A stretch of DNA of 64,000 nucleotides from Saccharomycopsis fibuligera x Saccharomycopsis cf. fibuligera (GCA_001936135.1 CP012816.1:1243501-1307500), one strand, 5' to 3'. Shown: positions 32,546 to 43,508, numbered from the stretch's first letter. A program made the numbers and translations. Notes: generated from the letters alone by a model not told the origin.

Positions 32546-35530
32546 ATGAGTGACAGCGAAGATGAGCTAAATATTGGTGTACCCAAACTCAAATTCAAGA
32601 AAAAGAAAAACTCAACATTCAGGCAAAAGAGAAACGAGGATAATATAAACAACAGCAAGAAAAAAAAGAAAGTTGTTAAATTGGACTTTCTAGATGAGGA
32701 TGATAATGACAATAGTAATGAAAACGATACTGACCAGAGAAAAGGGAAGCGGAATGCAGCTCCAAATTACAGTATAGCTGAATATGGGCCAATTAACAAG
32801 AAGCTGATGCCCAACAATGGCAAAAAATCTGCTTTGCAAATTCTAGCTGAAAAAGAAGCTGAAAAAAAGCGCCAGACAATAATACTGAAAGATCATGGGG
32901 GAAAACCTAATGATGAAGTAGGTAAAGAAGAAGAAGAAGAAGAAGACGATATTGAACTAGACAGAGATTGGTATGCTGGTGACGAATTTGGTCATACTTT
33001 CGGTGATGAGACCCATAATCCATTTGGTCTTGAAAATCAAATATACGACGAGGAGAAAGAAGCAAAATTAAGATCCAATGCATTGAAGCGAATGTCATCA
33101 GAAAAAAAATCCCGACACGAGGCCAATGAGTTATGGGAAAATAATAGAATGCTTACTTCAGGAACAATGAAGCGTCGGTTTGTTGATTTGGATTTCAATT
33201 CAGATTTGGATGAATTTAGGTCAGAAATTCTGGTCCATTATACTACCCCAAGTTTCTTGTCCAACAAGAAAATATTGAGCGTGCAAAAGGGGCCTATTTC
33301 TCCATTCAAGGATCCAGAAAGCGATATGGCCGTATATGCTCGTAAGGGTAGCTTTTTGGTAAAGGAAAGAATGCAAGCTAAGGAAAAGAAAAAGCAAGCT
33401 AAGCATGCTACGAGTATTTCTGGCAGTGCGTTGAATACCGTTATTGGTGGAAAAGAAGAGGATAAAGATTCCGATGCAGAAGAAGATGAAGGTAATATTG
33501 AAAACAACAATAAGTTTATTGAGAGTTTGAAAAGTAATAAAGACGATGCCGAAAATGGTGAAAGTAGTGATTTTACCAAGAATTTATCATTAAAGGAACA
33601 AAGACGATTTTTGCCGGCATTTACGGTAAGGGATAAGATTTTACAAGTTATTGATGAAAATCAAGTAGTAGTAGTCATTGGTGAAACTGGTTCTGGTAAA
33701 ACTACTCAATTGACGCAATATTTATATGAACATGGTTACGGTGAGCGAGGGATGATTGGATGTACTCAGCCCCGCAGAGTAGCTGCGATGTCGGTGGCTA
33801 AGAGAGTTAGTGAAGAAATGGAAACTGAACTAGGCAAAAAAGTTGGGTTTTCCATTAGATTTGAAGATTATACAAGTGATGAGACAGTGATTCGGTACAT
33901 GACTGATGGTATCTTGCTTAAAGAAGTTTTGACGGATGTGAATTTGATGAAATACAGTTGCTTGATTATTGATGAAGCTCATGAACGGACTTTGAATACG
34001 GACATCTTGTTAGGGTTGTTCAAGGGTATATTGGCAAGAAGAATGGATTTGAAGATCATCATCACATCAGCAACGATGAATGCAGATAAATTTTCTAAAT
34101 ACTTTGGCGACGCCCCACAATTCACAATCCCGGGAAGAACTTTCCCCGTTGATATTTTTTACTCTCGAGTTACTCCAGCAGATTACATTGATAGTTGTGT
34201 CAAGACATGTTTGACTGTCCATTTGACCAAAGATAATGGGGACATTTTGGTTTTTTTAACTGGTAAGATGGACATTGATACATGCTGCGATGTACTTGAT
34301 GAGAAACTCAAAGAGTTAAGAAAGGAAGATAACGATATACCGGAATATGATATATTGCCCATATACTCTCAAATGCCGGCTGATTTGCAAGCTAAGGTTT
34401 TCCACAGTGCTCGCAGAGGTGTGCGTAAAATAGTAGTTGCTACCAATATTGCGGAAACATCTTTGACAATTGATAATATCAAGTATGTGGTAGATGCAGG
34501 ATACTACAAGTTGAAAATTTTCAATAGTAAGATGGGAATGGACACTTTGCAAGTTGCTCCTATATCACTCGCTAATGCAAGTCAAAGATCTGGTAGAGCA
34601 GGCAGAACTGGTCCCGGAGTTGCTTATAGGCTATACACTGAGTCAGCAGCCAAAAACGAGTTGTACTCAGAAACTATTCCCGAAATTCAAAGAACCAATC
34701 TAGCAAATACTTTGCTCTTATTGAAGTCGCTAAAAGTTAATGATATTTCAAGGTTTCCGTTTTTGGATTCCCCTCCAGACGTGACGATAACTGGTTCTTT
34801 GTATGAGTTATGGAGTATGGGAGCATTAGACGATTCAGGGAATTTAACCGAATTGGGAACTAAAATGGTGAGGTTCCCAATGGAACCCTCTCTTTCCAAG
34901 TTGTTGATTAACAGTATGGATCTTGGATGTTCTGAAGAGATGATCACTATTGTGTCAATGTTATCGGTGCCTAATGTGTTTTATCGCCCCAAGGAAAGAC
35001 AATCTGAATCTGATGCAATCAGAGAGAAGTTTTTTGTACCTGAGTCTGATCATTTAACGCTACTTAACGTGTATTCTCAATGGAAGGCAAACAGATACTC
35101 TTCACAATGGTGCAATAAGCATTTTCTTCATTCAAAATCACTAAGAAGGGCAAAAGATATTCGAGCGCAATTAGAGTCAATCATGGAACAGCAGGGATAT
35201 CATTTAAAATCTATAGGCACTGACTGGGATAATATTCGGAAATGTATCTGTTCCGGATACTTTCATCAAGCAGCTAAGGTGAAAGGATTCGGCAAGTATT
35301 CGAATTTGAGAACGGGGCTTGAGTTGCACTTGCATCCAACTAGTGCGTTGTTTGGATTGGGTGATTTGCCAAAGTATGTGATTTATCATGAGTTAATTTT
35401 GACTACTAAAGAATATATGAGTTACGTTACAGAGGTGGACCCTAAATGGTTGGCAGATTATGGAAGTGCATTTTATAGCTTAAAGGAGAAGAAAATCGAG
35501 TATACTAACAGTAATACTATTTGGGGATAA
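32546..35530 (+). CDS. PRP16: Prp16-like DEAH-box spliceosomal ATPase
   Basis: A 994-residue DEAH helicase. Prp16 remodels the spliceosome after the first transesterification and proofreads branch-site use. The N-terminal 340 residues are Lys/Glu-rich, with the family-specific NRMLTSGTMKRR and DPESDMAVYARKGSFLVKE segments that distinguish Prp16 (DHX38) from Prp2, Prp22 and Prp43. Core motifs are GETGSGKT (379-386), TQPRRVAAMSVA, DEAH (476-479), SAT, NIAETSLTI and QRSGRAGRTGPG. Winged-helix, ratchet and OB-fold regions follow, with LHPTSAL and YHELILTTKEYM. Odd: motif IV, normally TGQEDIE, reads TGKMDID (572-578), losing the conserved Gln and Glu. Length agrees with yeast Prp16 (1071 aa). It is convergent with PAN6, 54 nt apart. 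Confidence 0.92.
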   Translation: MSDSEDELNIGVPKLKFKKKKNSTFRQKRNEDNINNSKKKKKVVKLDFLDEDDNDNSNENDTDQRKGKRNAAPNYSIAEYGPINKKLMPNNGKKSALQILAEKEAEKKRQTIILKDHGGKPNDEVGKEEEEEEDDIELDRDWYAGDEFGHTFGDETHNPFGLENQIYDEEKEAKLRSNALKRMSSEKKSRHEANELWENNRMLTSGTMKRRFVDLDFNSDLDEFRSEILVHYTTPSFLSNKKILSVQKGPISPFKDPESDMAVYARKGSFLVKERMQAKEKKKQAKHATSISGSALNTVIGGKEEDKDSDAEEDEGNIENNNKFIESLKSNKDDAENGESSDFTKNLSLKEQRRFLPAFTVRDKILQVIDENQVVVVIGETGSGKTTQLTQYLYEHGYGERGMIGCTQPRRVAAMSVAKRVSEEMETELGKKVGFSIRFEDYTSDETVIRYMTDGILLKEVLTDVNLMKYSCLIIDEAHERTLNTDILLGLFKGILARRMDLKIIITSATMNADKFSKYFGDAPQFTIPGRTFPVDIFYSRVTPADYIDSCVKTCLTVHLTKDNGDILVFLTGKMDIDTCCDVLDEKLKELRKEDNDIPEYDILPIYSQMPADLQAKVFHSARRGVRKIVVATNIAETSLTIDNIKYVVDAGYYKLKIFNSKMGMDTLQVAPISLANASQRSGRAGRTGPGVAYRLYTESAAKNELYSETIPEIQRTNLANTLLLLKSLKVNDISRFPFLDSPPDVTITGSLYELWSMGALDDSGNLTELGTKMVRFPMEPSLSKLLINSMDLGCSEEMITIVSMLSVPNVFYRPKERQSESDAIREKFFVPESDHLTLLNVYSQWKANRYSSQWCNKHFLHSKSLRRAKDIRAQLESIMEQQGYHLKSIGTDWDNIRKCICSGYFHQAAKVKGFGKYSNLRTGLELHLHPTSALFGLGDLPKYVIYHELILTTKEYMSYVTEVDPKWLADYGSAFYSLKEKKIEYTNSNTIWG

Positions 35531-35584
35531 AAATGCTTTATGTTTATGAGTTATGTAATTTTATAGAAAAGAAGAACAATTATT

Positions 35585-36550
35585 TTACAATATAATGTTG
35601 TCTATTAATCTTGTTGTTTGGTTATCTGACTTGTTTGTCACGAAAATTGCACAGCTTATTATTGCGCCTTGAGTTGGCACAACAGTTTGTAATTCATGCA
35701 AGTCAGTTTTGTCATTAATGGAAATATAATCAATTTTCATGAGCCCAGAATCGATGAAGGGCTGGATAACATTGACCATAATCTTATGTAGTTCTGGCAC
35801 ACTGTAAACCCTTTTTTGTTCAAACTGCTGCTTAGCGGTAGAAAGCATCTTATAGATATTAGCGGCCATTTGTCTAGCTTCTTGGTCCAAGTACTTGTTT
35901 CTTGAACTTAGAGCCAAACCCGACTCTTCTCTATAATTCTTGCACACCACGATCTCAATATCAAATAACAAGTCTTTGACCATTTGCTTAACGACCAATG
36001 TTTGCTGAATGTCTTTTTCCCCAAAATAGGCTCTGGTAGGATTAACAATAATGAAAAATTTCGACACCACCGTAGCTACCCCGCGGAAAAAATTTGGTCT
36101 TGATTTGCCTTCAAGCATGTCACTAAGACCAAGCACAGAAACGAATGCCCCTTTTTGAGAACTTACATCAAGTGGGATCCCCGAAGGATACATTTCCTGG
36201 ACTTGTGGTATGAAAACCGCATCTACTCTAGTATGTAACTTGTTGAAAGAGCCAGAAAGTGATGAAACTTTACTAACGTCATTATCAATGGTGCGTGGGT
36301 ACTGGTCCAAGTCTTCAGTTGGAGCAAATTGCGAAGGATTAACAAATATAGAAATGATGGTAGCATCATTGGATTGCAAGGATTGTTGAATGAGAGATAA
36401 GTGACCTTCGTGGAGAGCTCCCATTGTTGGAATGAAACCAACAGATCTATTCTCTAGTATGCAGGATAATCTCCATTTTCGGACTTGGTCAATAGTGGTG
36501 AAGATTTTTGGTCTGTACACTGCTCGGGAGTCTGATTCTGTGTCTGACAT
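35585..36550 (-). CDS. PAN6: pantoate-beta-alanine ligase
   Basis: A 321-residue pantothenate synthetase, which joins pantoate and beta-alanine with ATP in the last step of vitamin B5 synthesis. Motifs include PTMGALHEGHLSLI (the HxGH nucleotide-binding signature), SIFVNPSQFAP, GEKDIQQT, and ALSSRNKYL (the KMSKS-like loop). A 20-residue insertion around SSQKGAFVSVLGLSDMLEG lies between strands, also seen in fungal enzymes. The frame extends three codons upstream only through a TTG; the first ATG (MSDTES) at 36550 is preferred. The C-terminus ends in IDNIIL. The gene is convergent with PRP16, sharing a very short 3' interval. Confidence 0.95.
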   Translation of the reverse strand: MSDTESDSRAVYRPKIFTTIDQVRKWRLSCILENRSVGFIPTMGALHEGHLSLIQQSLQSNDATIISIFVNPSQFAPTEDLDQYPRTIDNDVSKVSSLSGSFNKLHTRVDAVFIPQVQEMYPSGIPLDVSSQKGAFVSVLGLSDMLEGKSRPNFFRGVATVVSKFFIIVNPTRAYFGEKDIQQTLVVKQMVKDLLFDIEIVVCKNYREESGLALSSRNKYLDQEARQMAANIYKMLSTAKQQFEQKRVYSVPELHKIMVNVIQPFIDSGLMKIDYISINDKTDLHELQTVVPTQGAIISCAIFVTNKSDNQTTRLIDNIIL

Positions 36551-37047
36551 TTTTGGCAAAGTTGAAATTATTTCCGTTGTATTATTATTTTTGTCGAAGC
36601 TGAGAAGAAAACTCTGTCAAGTAGATTTTCAAAATGGAGAGACAGATTTAGTGAAAAACCTCAAACTTGAGGGCGTATCGCTTAAGCGTAAAAGAAAAAA
36701 AGTTTGAGATCAAGGACATTACGGGGTTAAAACACCCTGCAATATTTTGTTAGTAGCTATCTCTGCGGGTAACATTTTAGAGACACGAAAATCAGGAGTA
36801 AACAAAATAAAACAAAACAAAACAAAAACAAAACAGTTGTTTACAAAATAAATAATAAACAGAAAGTATTTAGCTAATACTATATTGATTTTAGTCTATA
36901 CGTTCTACATTCTGCAATAACGTCCTTACTTTTTCAGCTTGCTATATCGTTTTACTCAAATCACAGAGACTTTTTTTATCCAACAGACATTCATACATTC
37001 CTCATTCATAAAGTTACACTTCAAACATCTGACTCAAACACCAGTAA
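36551..37047. other. divergent promoter region of PAN6 and NDC80
   Basis: About 500 nt, A-rich, with repeats of AAAACAAAAC near 36800-36830. No gene seen. Confidence 0.55.
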
Positions 37048-39222
37048 ATGGCCCAAGAATATAGTTATAAAAGGCAGAAACTCGCTGATGCTCAAGGGTC
37101 GGGAATTCCACTTGCAACTCTAGACAGCAACTTGCCCCATATACCATCAGTTTCATCTATGGGCGCTCTCAAAAAGAAAAGTGCCAGTAACAGGCTCTCA
37201 GTTATCAGTAACAACCGCAGACAGTCTATCATTGGACCTCCAAGATTAACCACTTTTGGTCCACCATCATCTGCTAGCAAAAGGTCCCTACAACAGAACC
37301 ACAATTATGGAACTGAGCTTGCAGAACCAGGATTTGCCTCGGGAAGAGTATCATCAGTCAATGGAGGTTTGCGAAACTCTATACGGAAAGCTCTAAGTGC
37401 AAGAAATGGCAGGAGTTCAAGGATATCAGTATATTCTAAAAATGATGTTGGTAGTGTAAATGGTGCGAATGGCAATGGTGGGGTTATTGCAGCTAATAGC
37501 GTTAATAATAACAGTAATAATATCAACAACAACAATAACACTGGCACAATTCATGGTATTGGATCTCTTCCTTTGCAAAAGGACCCTAGACCATTAAGGG
37601 ATCGCGCATATCAGGAAGAAATGCGTCAAGACATTTATAATTATTTGACAGAAAACAATTTTGAAATGGAAACAAAACATTTACTTACAGAAAAGACTTT
37701 GAAAAGCCCCACTCAAAAAGATTTTGTTATCATTTTCAATTGGCTTTTCAAGCAAATAGATCCAGGGCATCGGCCAACAAGAACCATTGAAAGTGATGTT
37801 ACTACATTGCTAAAAATTGTCCAGTACCCATATTTGGACACTATAAATAAATCTCAAATATCTGCGGTTGGTGGGCATAACTGGCATGTATTTTTAGGGA
37901 TGTTGCATTGGTTGGTTAAATGCAGCTATTTTAATCAAGAAACGGCTGATGAAGTAGATAGTGAAGAGCTAGCGAACAGCGGTATAGAGGATTTTGATCC
38001 AGGAGAGAAATTAAACAACATGTTTTTGAAATATATCAAGAATGCATATCAATTATTTCTGATAGATAAAGATAATTATGAGCCACTAAAAGAAGAGTTA
38101 CAACTGGAGTTCAATAAATTTATGAAAATTATTGAAGGCTCAGTTGGCGAAGTAGAAGCAGAGTATCAGGACCTTTTGAAACAGTACAAAAAATTGGTAC
38201 ATGATGATGAAATTATTGAAAATGGTAACAAGCGAAGTCAAGCATTAGAAACTGACATTTTAAAATTTAAGGAATACATTAGATCGATTGAAGCAAGAAA
38301 GATCAAATGGAATGCTAATATCAATAAAATGAATGGTGAGGTAGAAAATCTTACGTTGCAGAAACTCGAATTGGAAAAAGATAATGCTGCTATAATCAAG
38401 CAATTGACAGACAACGGATTGAATCTAAGCGATGTACGTAACTTGATTGATGACAGAAGCAATGTGATTCGAGAATATGAAGAAACAAAAAAACAAGTTG
38501 ATGAAATGACGATTAAAGAGCGAGAACATGAGCAAGAAGCAAGACGTCAGCTAGATAGCTTACAAGTGTTAATCAAGGATTTTAATGTTGATGCTTACAA
38601 TGTCAGCAATGTGGCCGGGCTGGAGTTCAACTTTGAATTGGATGTTGAAATACAGTTGGATAATGTGTTGGATGAATCCAAGTTGGGACTACGACCAGAA
38701 GAACTACTCAATGGACAAGAATTGAGGACAACCAAAAGAGTGCAGTTAAAAGAGTTTCACAAATTGATGCGAGACAAGTTGTTCAAGGATAAGGACGAGA
38801 TCATCAAGTACCAAAATAGCATTGATTTGCTCAACGAGAAACTTGTGGAGAAGAAGGAGTATTATAACAATCTTGAAGCGAAGCTCTCCTTAGCCAAGAT
38901 TTCGTCGGATGAGTTGTATAGTACCATGACATTGGAAGCAAATGCATCAAATACAGAGATGGAGAAGCTTGAGAGTCAACTTCAAGCGATCAAGACAAGT
39001 TTAGATCTGAGCTTGTTAGAGATTGACCAAAAAATCCATTCGACAGAAATTGAGTTTGACCGAGTACTGAATGAGGTGAAGCAGAAGCGAGAGCAGTTAC
39101 ACCGGGAAGTGGAAAAGATTATAAATAATGTGATTAGTTTCAAGATGGACATTCAGGAGTCGCTTGAGGAGCTTGAGCAGACGGTGCTGGCGGAGCACCG
39201 CGAGGCTAATCAGGGCAGGTGA
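37048..39222 (+). CDS. NDC80: Ndc80/Hec1/Tid3, outer kinetochore microtubule-binding subunit
   Basis: A 724-residue Ndc80. With Nuf2, Spc24 and Spc25 it forms the rod-shaped complex that couples kinetochores to microtubule ends. The N-terminal tail (1-185) is basic and rich in Ser/Arg, with many RxS sites such as NRRQS, KRS and RSSRIS suitable for Aurora/Ipl1. The calponin-homology domain (about 188-320) has DPRPLRDRAYQEEMRQDI, the family signature, and GGHNWHVFLGMLHWLV. The rest is coiled coil, broken around 520-570, where the known Ndc80 loop is expected. Asn-rich low complexity occurs near 150-170. Yeast Ndc80 is 691 aa. Confidence 0.96.
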   Translation: MAQEYSYKRQKLADAQGSGIPLATLDSNLPHIPSVSSMGALKKKSASNRLSVISNNRRQSIIGPPRLTTFGPPSSASKRSLQQNHNYGTELAEPGFASGRVSSVNGGLRNSIRKALSARNGRSSRISVYSKNDVGSVNGANGNGGVIAANSVNNNSNNINNNNNTGTIHGIGSLPLQKDPRPLRDRAYQEEMRQDIYNYLTENNFEMETKHLLTEKTLKSPTQKDFVIIFNWLFKQIDPGHRPTRTIESDVTTLLKIVQYPYLDTINKSQISAVGGHNWHVFLGMLHWLVKCSYFNQETADEVDSEELANSGIEDFDPGEKLNNMFLKYIKNAYQLFLIDKDNYEPLKEELQLEFNKFMKIIEGSVGEVEAEYQDLLKQYKKLVHDDEIIENGNKRSQALETDILKFKEYIRSIEARKIKWNANINKMNGEVENLTLQKLELEKDNAAIIKQLTDNGLNLSDVRNLIDDRSNVIREYEETKKQVDEMTIKEREHEQEARRQLDSLQVLIKDFNVDAYNVSNVAGLEFNFELDVEIQLDNVLDESKLGLRPEELLNGQELRTTKRVQLKEFHKLMRDKLFKDKDEIIKYQNSIDLLNEKLVEKKEYYNNLEAKLSLAKISSDELYSTMTLEANASNTEMEKLESQLQAIKTSLDLSLLEIDQKIHSTEIEFDRVLNEVKQKREQLHREVEKIINNVISFKMDIQESLEELEQTVLAEHREANQGR

Positions 39223-39456
39223 GGATGTATAATGTATTATTAATATTTAGAATAAATCTACAATGTACCACTAGTGTATCGACTACCTGTAGGGAGGCTA
39301 TTTTGTTTTTTACCACCAGCCACGGCCCACATAAGCCACCAGTGGCTAGTGGCTACCAGTGGCTAGTGCATGGGCTGTTGGCCAGTGCAGTTGTGCGCAG
39401 TAAGCTGAAGCCTGTGTTCCTAACCTACATTACTGGTATGTGAAATCGCCGCGCTG

Positions 39457-39463
39457 TGATTGG
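39457..39463 (-). promoter_or_regulatory. CCAAT-type (HAP complex) site upstream of CYT1
   Basis: TGATTGG fits the HAP2/3/5 consensus TNATTGG. It lies about 390 nt before the CYT1 ATG; a second CCAAT is at 39496-39500. CYT1 is a classic Hap-regulated respiratory gene in baker's yeast; use here is inferred. Confidence 0.4.
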
Positions 39464-39742
39464 CCACGGACTTTTCACTACCCGGCGGCAACTGGCCAAT
39501 GGGGACGCTAAGAATCAGAGCTTCTCCCCAAGAAAAGTGGAAAAACTGGATTATGACCACAGACTACTGCACTTCCGCCCAGTGGTAGCAGCAGTACGTG
39601 CTGCGCTTAACTACTGCTGCCGCTGTCTGCTACGAAAAAAAGTATAGCGAGGAAAAGCGCTAACTACTGCGTGTGCGACTGAGAGAAAAAAAAAAAAAAA
39701 AAAAAGAAAATCCTGAGCTTCTTGAAAAAAACAGAGCTTTGT

Positions 39743-39770
39743 TTTACTTACTTACTTACTTACTTACTTG
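39743..39770. repeat. (TTAC)n tetranucleotide array
   Basis: About six tandem TTAC units in the CYT1 promoter, about 80 nt before the ATG. Confidence 0.85.
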
Positions 39771-39850
39771 GTTACTTGTCTTGTCTTGCTACAGTACAAC
39801 TCACATCCCTTTCTTCCCCACACAACATTCATCATCTATCGTTGCACAAG

Positions 39851-41427
39851 ATGTTTGCTTCGTCTTTCAAGTCTGCTGCCAAGCGCTCTTTCAACAGTGT
39901 ATGTGTTTTTCTTTTCTGTTTTGTTTTGTTTGGTTGTTTCAACTTGGTGCTTTTTACTTTTTTTCTTCGTTGATTGTTCAAAGTCAAAGATATGGTTTTT
40001 GATATCTTTAATTGTTATATATTGGTGTTTTACAATGGCCAAGTCATGCTGGCTACATTTTTTCAATGGCCAGTCAGATTCATGGCAACGGAATTGCTTT
40101 ATCAATTACAATAGTCACAGTCAGCCAACTACAGGCAGTTTAAGCCAGCTGAATATGCCTCAAAAAAATTCTACCAATAAGCTGACTTAAGATCCAGGAA
40201 CACAAACAGTCGAATTTGTCTTGCGCCAATAGAGCACGACTCTGTGCTGTGTCCATTAAGTTCTACTCTACGAGTTGCAAGTTGCGCGCCCGCGCTTTGT
40301 AATGCCTACGCTCCTGTGGGCTGAAAATTGTTCCGACCTATCACGTCCCGTTTATTTTCAATGATCGCAACTGGCCTTTGCTAAGCTAAAGACACCACTA
40401 CCACCACACACGCCCGATGCCTGGGTCTTAAACGCCAGCACTTTGAAACATCAGCGCAAAAAGAAAAAGCCCGAAAGCCACAAGTTTGCAAAATCGATAA
40501 TTAAAAAAGACAAAAATCTAAAAGTGCCCTATTACTAACATCCCTTTATAGAGAGCCTTTTCTACCGCCAATAAGAATGCCGCATCTTCTACCCCATTGA
40601 TAAAGAAAGTGTTGACCAGCGCTGTTGCTGCTACTGGGTTAACCGCCTCCTACATCTTGTGGGCTGACGGTCAATCTGCTGAAGCCATGACTGCTGCTGA
40701 GCACGGTTTGCATCCTCCAAGTTTTGCTTGGCCTCACAGCGGTATGTTTGATACTTTTGATCATGCATCTATCCGTCGTGGTTTCCATGTTTACCGTGAA
40801 GTTTGTGCCGCTTGTCACTCTTTGGACAGAGTTGCTTGGAGAACTCTTGTGGGGGTTTCTCACACCAATGCTGAAGTTAAAGAAATGGCTGAGCAATTCG
40901 AATACGACGATGAGCCTGATGACCAAGGTAACCCTAAAAAGAGACCAGGTAAGTTGTCCGACTACATTCCTGGTCCATACGCTAATGAGCAAGCTGCTAG
41001 AGCTGCTAACCAAGGTGCTTTGCCTCCTGATTTGTCTTTGATTGTTAAGGCTAGACACGGTGCTGCTGACTACATTTTCTCCCTTTTGACTGGTTACCCA
41101 GAAGAACCTCCAGCCGGTGTTGTTTTGGCTCCAGGTGGTAACTACAACCCATACTTCCCAGGCGGTTCTATTGCCATGGCTAGAGTCTTGTTTGACGACT
41201 TGGTCGAATATGACGATGGCACTCCAGCTTCTACTTCTCAAATGGCCAAGGACGTCGTCACCTTCTTGAACTGGGCTTCTGAACCAGAACACGATGACCG
41301 TAAAAAGGCTGGTTTGAAGGCTATCATTGTGCTTTCTTCCTTGTACTTGGTCTCTGTCTGGGTCAAGAAATTCAAGTGGACTCCAATCAAGAACAGAAAA
41401 ATTGTTTTCAACCCACCAAAGAAATAA
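39851..41427 (+). CDS. CYT1: cytochrome c1 of respiratory complex III (one long intron)
   Basis: Exon 1 is 39851-39898 (16 codons) and exon 2 is 40552-41427, giving 307 residues. Cytochrome c1 passes electrons from the Rieske protein to cytochrome c in the inner membrane. The spliced N-terminus MFASSFKSAAKRSFNS plus RAFSTANKN is a good matrix-targeting sequence, with an R-A-F-S-T cleavage context, followed by a hydrophobic sorting segment (about 36-55). The haem-c motif CAACH is at 101-105, the axial Met at about 225 (GGSIAMARV), and the C-terminal anchor at about 272-290 before VKKFKWTPIKNRK. Conservation with fungal homologues is very high. Exon 2 alone lacks a suitable ATG. Donor GTATGT, branch TACTAAC and acceptor TATAG support the intron. 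Confidence 0.97.
39899..40551 (+). other. CYT1 intron, 653 nt
   Basis: Donor GTATGT, perfect branch site TACTAAC at 40533-40539 and acceptor TATAG; phase 0. Long for a yeast intron. It shows no snoRNA boxes that I can recognise. Confidence 0.93.
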
Positions 41428-42857
41428 ATGAATTAGAAGGAAAACTGAATTACAGCGAACAGTGAACATCAGCAAGCAATATCATTATCTACATTCACAT
41501 TTAAACTGCTAATTTTTTTTTTATTTTTTTTAATATTATATTTTCTAACCTGTACATTTTTCTGTTTATTTGGTTTCTGAAGTTTCTTTCTTTTACACTG
41601 ATGGGATAAAGGTAATGGTAGGAAAAAAGAACCTCAAGCTTGGACCAAATCAAAAATCAAAGTAAAAAAAAAAAAAAAAGAAAAAAAAAGAAAGACGAAA
41701 TATCTGTCAGCCTTTTTTCCCTCCAACATCAATCATCAGCATTCCAAACAAAAAAGTTGCAAAAAAAAAGAAAAAAATTGGAAAGAAAAGAAGAAACGTG
41801 ATGTGCTAAAAACAACAACAAGGAAAAAAGGAAATAAAAACATAGATGAGAATAGCCCAAATCTTACTTTCTAAAATTGTTTGAAGTTCGTTCCCCCTCA
41901 TTTCATTCAACCTCACGCTCCATCAAATTGCAATAACTAATATGTCATTATTCACAACTTTTGACCTTTCCCCCAAAAAAAAGACAGCAACACGGCGTGT
42001 CTCTGTGTGCTTGCCATCGTCAAAGAAGCAGTAAGCAGTAATTAGTTTTATTTGGTTTTATCCTGTTTCCTTTTGCGGCATGTCTGCATGTACACGCTGT
42101 GCTGTTGTCCACTCACTCACCCAGCCCTCTTGAACTTAGTACTACTTTTTTATTTTTATTTTGTTATTATGATTATTTTTGTTATCATTTGTTAACACAC
42201 TGTTACTCCTTTTATCTCACTATCACTGCTATAGTTGTTATCATCATCATTATTATTACTATTATTAAACGCTTTTTTATAATAAAGACATGCCATAATT
42301 CGTTCTCTGATGTAGGGTTTGGCTGCTGCGTCGGAGGTCGGCGGCGGGACGCTTGCCCGCGGCGGGATAACCGGTGGCCAGCTGGGCGGCCGGCACAGAC
42401 CGGACATGGCGCTTTTTACGTGGCAGGTGTGTGCGGACTACGGGTGGCGTGGGCTACTTTATTTCACTCTGCTGCGTCGATTGGTGCTATAGAGTTGTCG
42501 TGGGAACACACAGCCGGCAAGGACGGCGGCTTTGAAATAGAAAAGAGCAAAAGGCAAACGCGAACGAATTGAAAGTTGGATAGTAGTAGCGTCAAGTGAC
42601 ACTAGGAGAGAGAACTGAATGATAAGCAACTAGCGACTGGAGTTGCAGTGTTGGATAAGCGAACGAAGAGACAGCGAGAACTAAAGCGGACAGACTGAGA
42701 GCAACCGCGAGCGAAAGGGAAACATGCAAAAAAACACGAAACACACACCGGCAAGGCCCGCAGGCCAGGAGAGACGGAGCTGAAGTGCACAAATAGACAC
42801 AGCTGTGCAACGAGTGCGCTGGCCAGCTAGTACTTGGGATCTGAACGACAGAAAAAA

Positions 42858-42915
42858 AGGACGGCTTGGTGAAAGGACGGCGTGGTGAAAGGACGGCGTG
42901 GTGACAAGGACGGCT
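42858..42915. repeat. tandem 16-17 nt repeat, about 3.5 copies
   Basis: Unit AAAGGACGGCGTGGTG repeated with small changes (first copy GGCTTGGTG, last interrupted). Confidence 0.85.
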
Positions 42916-43508
42916 GTCCAAAGGGGCAACCAACTATATTTATTGATCCCGACATACAGACAGTCGAGTCGAGCCTGGCGGACCCTAGCGCTGCAACACG
43001 GCTTGACTGTTTTTTGCCGTTTTGGGTTTGGTTATTATTGACGATTCGGACAATGCCATTCTGCAGACTGTGCAAAAAAACAAAAAAAAAGTGCACGCCG
43101 AAAAACCTTTTTCCTCCGATCTGACTTTACTGGCAAACATCAACGGCTCTACCACACGGCACTGCAGGCCGCGAGTGGGAACTGGCCTGAGCTGGCCCGT
43201 CTGCGACAGCCCGAGCTCTCAGCCAGCAAGCAGCCCAGCACATGTTGAAGACGGCCGTCTGCACCGGCGGTCTGCGGTCTGCGGTTGGCGGTTGGCGGTT
43301 GCCCTGGAACGGGGAAAAGAGCCCTGCTGGGTTCTGTGGACAGCTGCGATGCCCCCAGGTTCCGTGACCGTTTGTGCCAGGGGAAGAAGCGTGTGCACAG
43401 TCTCGGCAGGCAAAAATTTTCTTCCGTTCCGCGCTCGCGCCAGGCCTATGCTTTGCTTGAGCGCTCGCTGTCTTGTTGCGGGTGCGGGCCAGACGGAGTG
43501 CCGCTGCT

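Larger units (their letters stand above)
39223..39850. other. intergenic NDC80-CYT1 with CYT1 promoter
   Basis: About 630 nt. It contains repeated CAGTGGCTAGTGG-like units (39335-39370) with an inverted repeat AGCCAC/GTGGCT, CCAAT-type boxes at 39457-39463 and 39496-39500, a 20-nt A run (39686-39705) and a TTAC array (39743-39770). Confidence 0.6.

Noticed and set aside
40639-41475. 278-codon open frame antisense to CYT1
   Set aside because: It mirrors exon 2 of a highly conserved gene; the frame has no domain character and reflects codon bias of CYT1.
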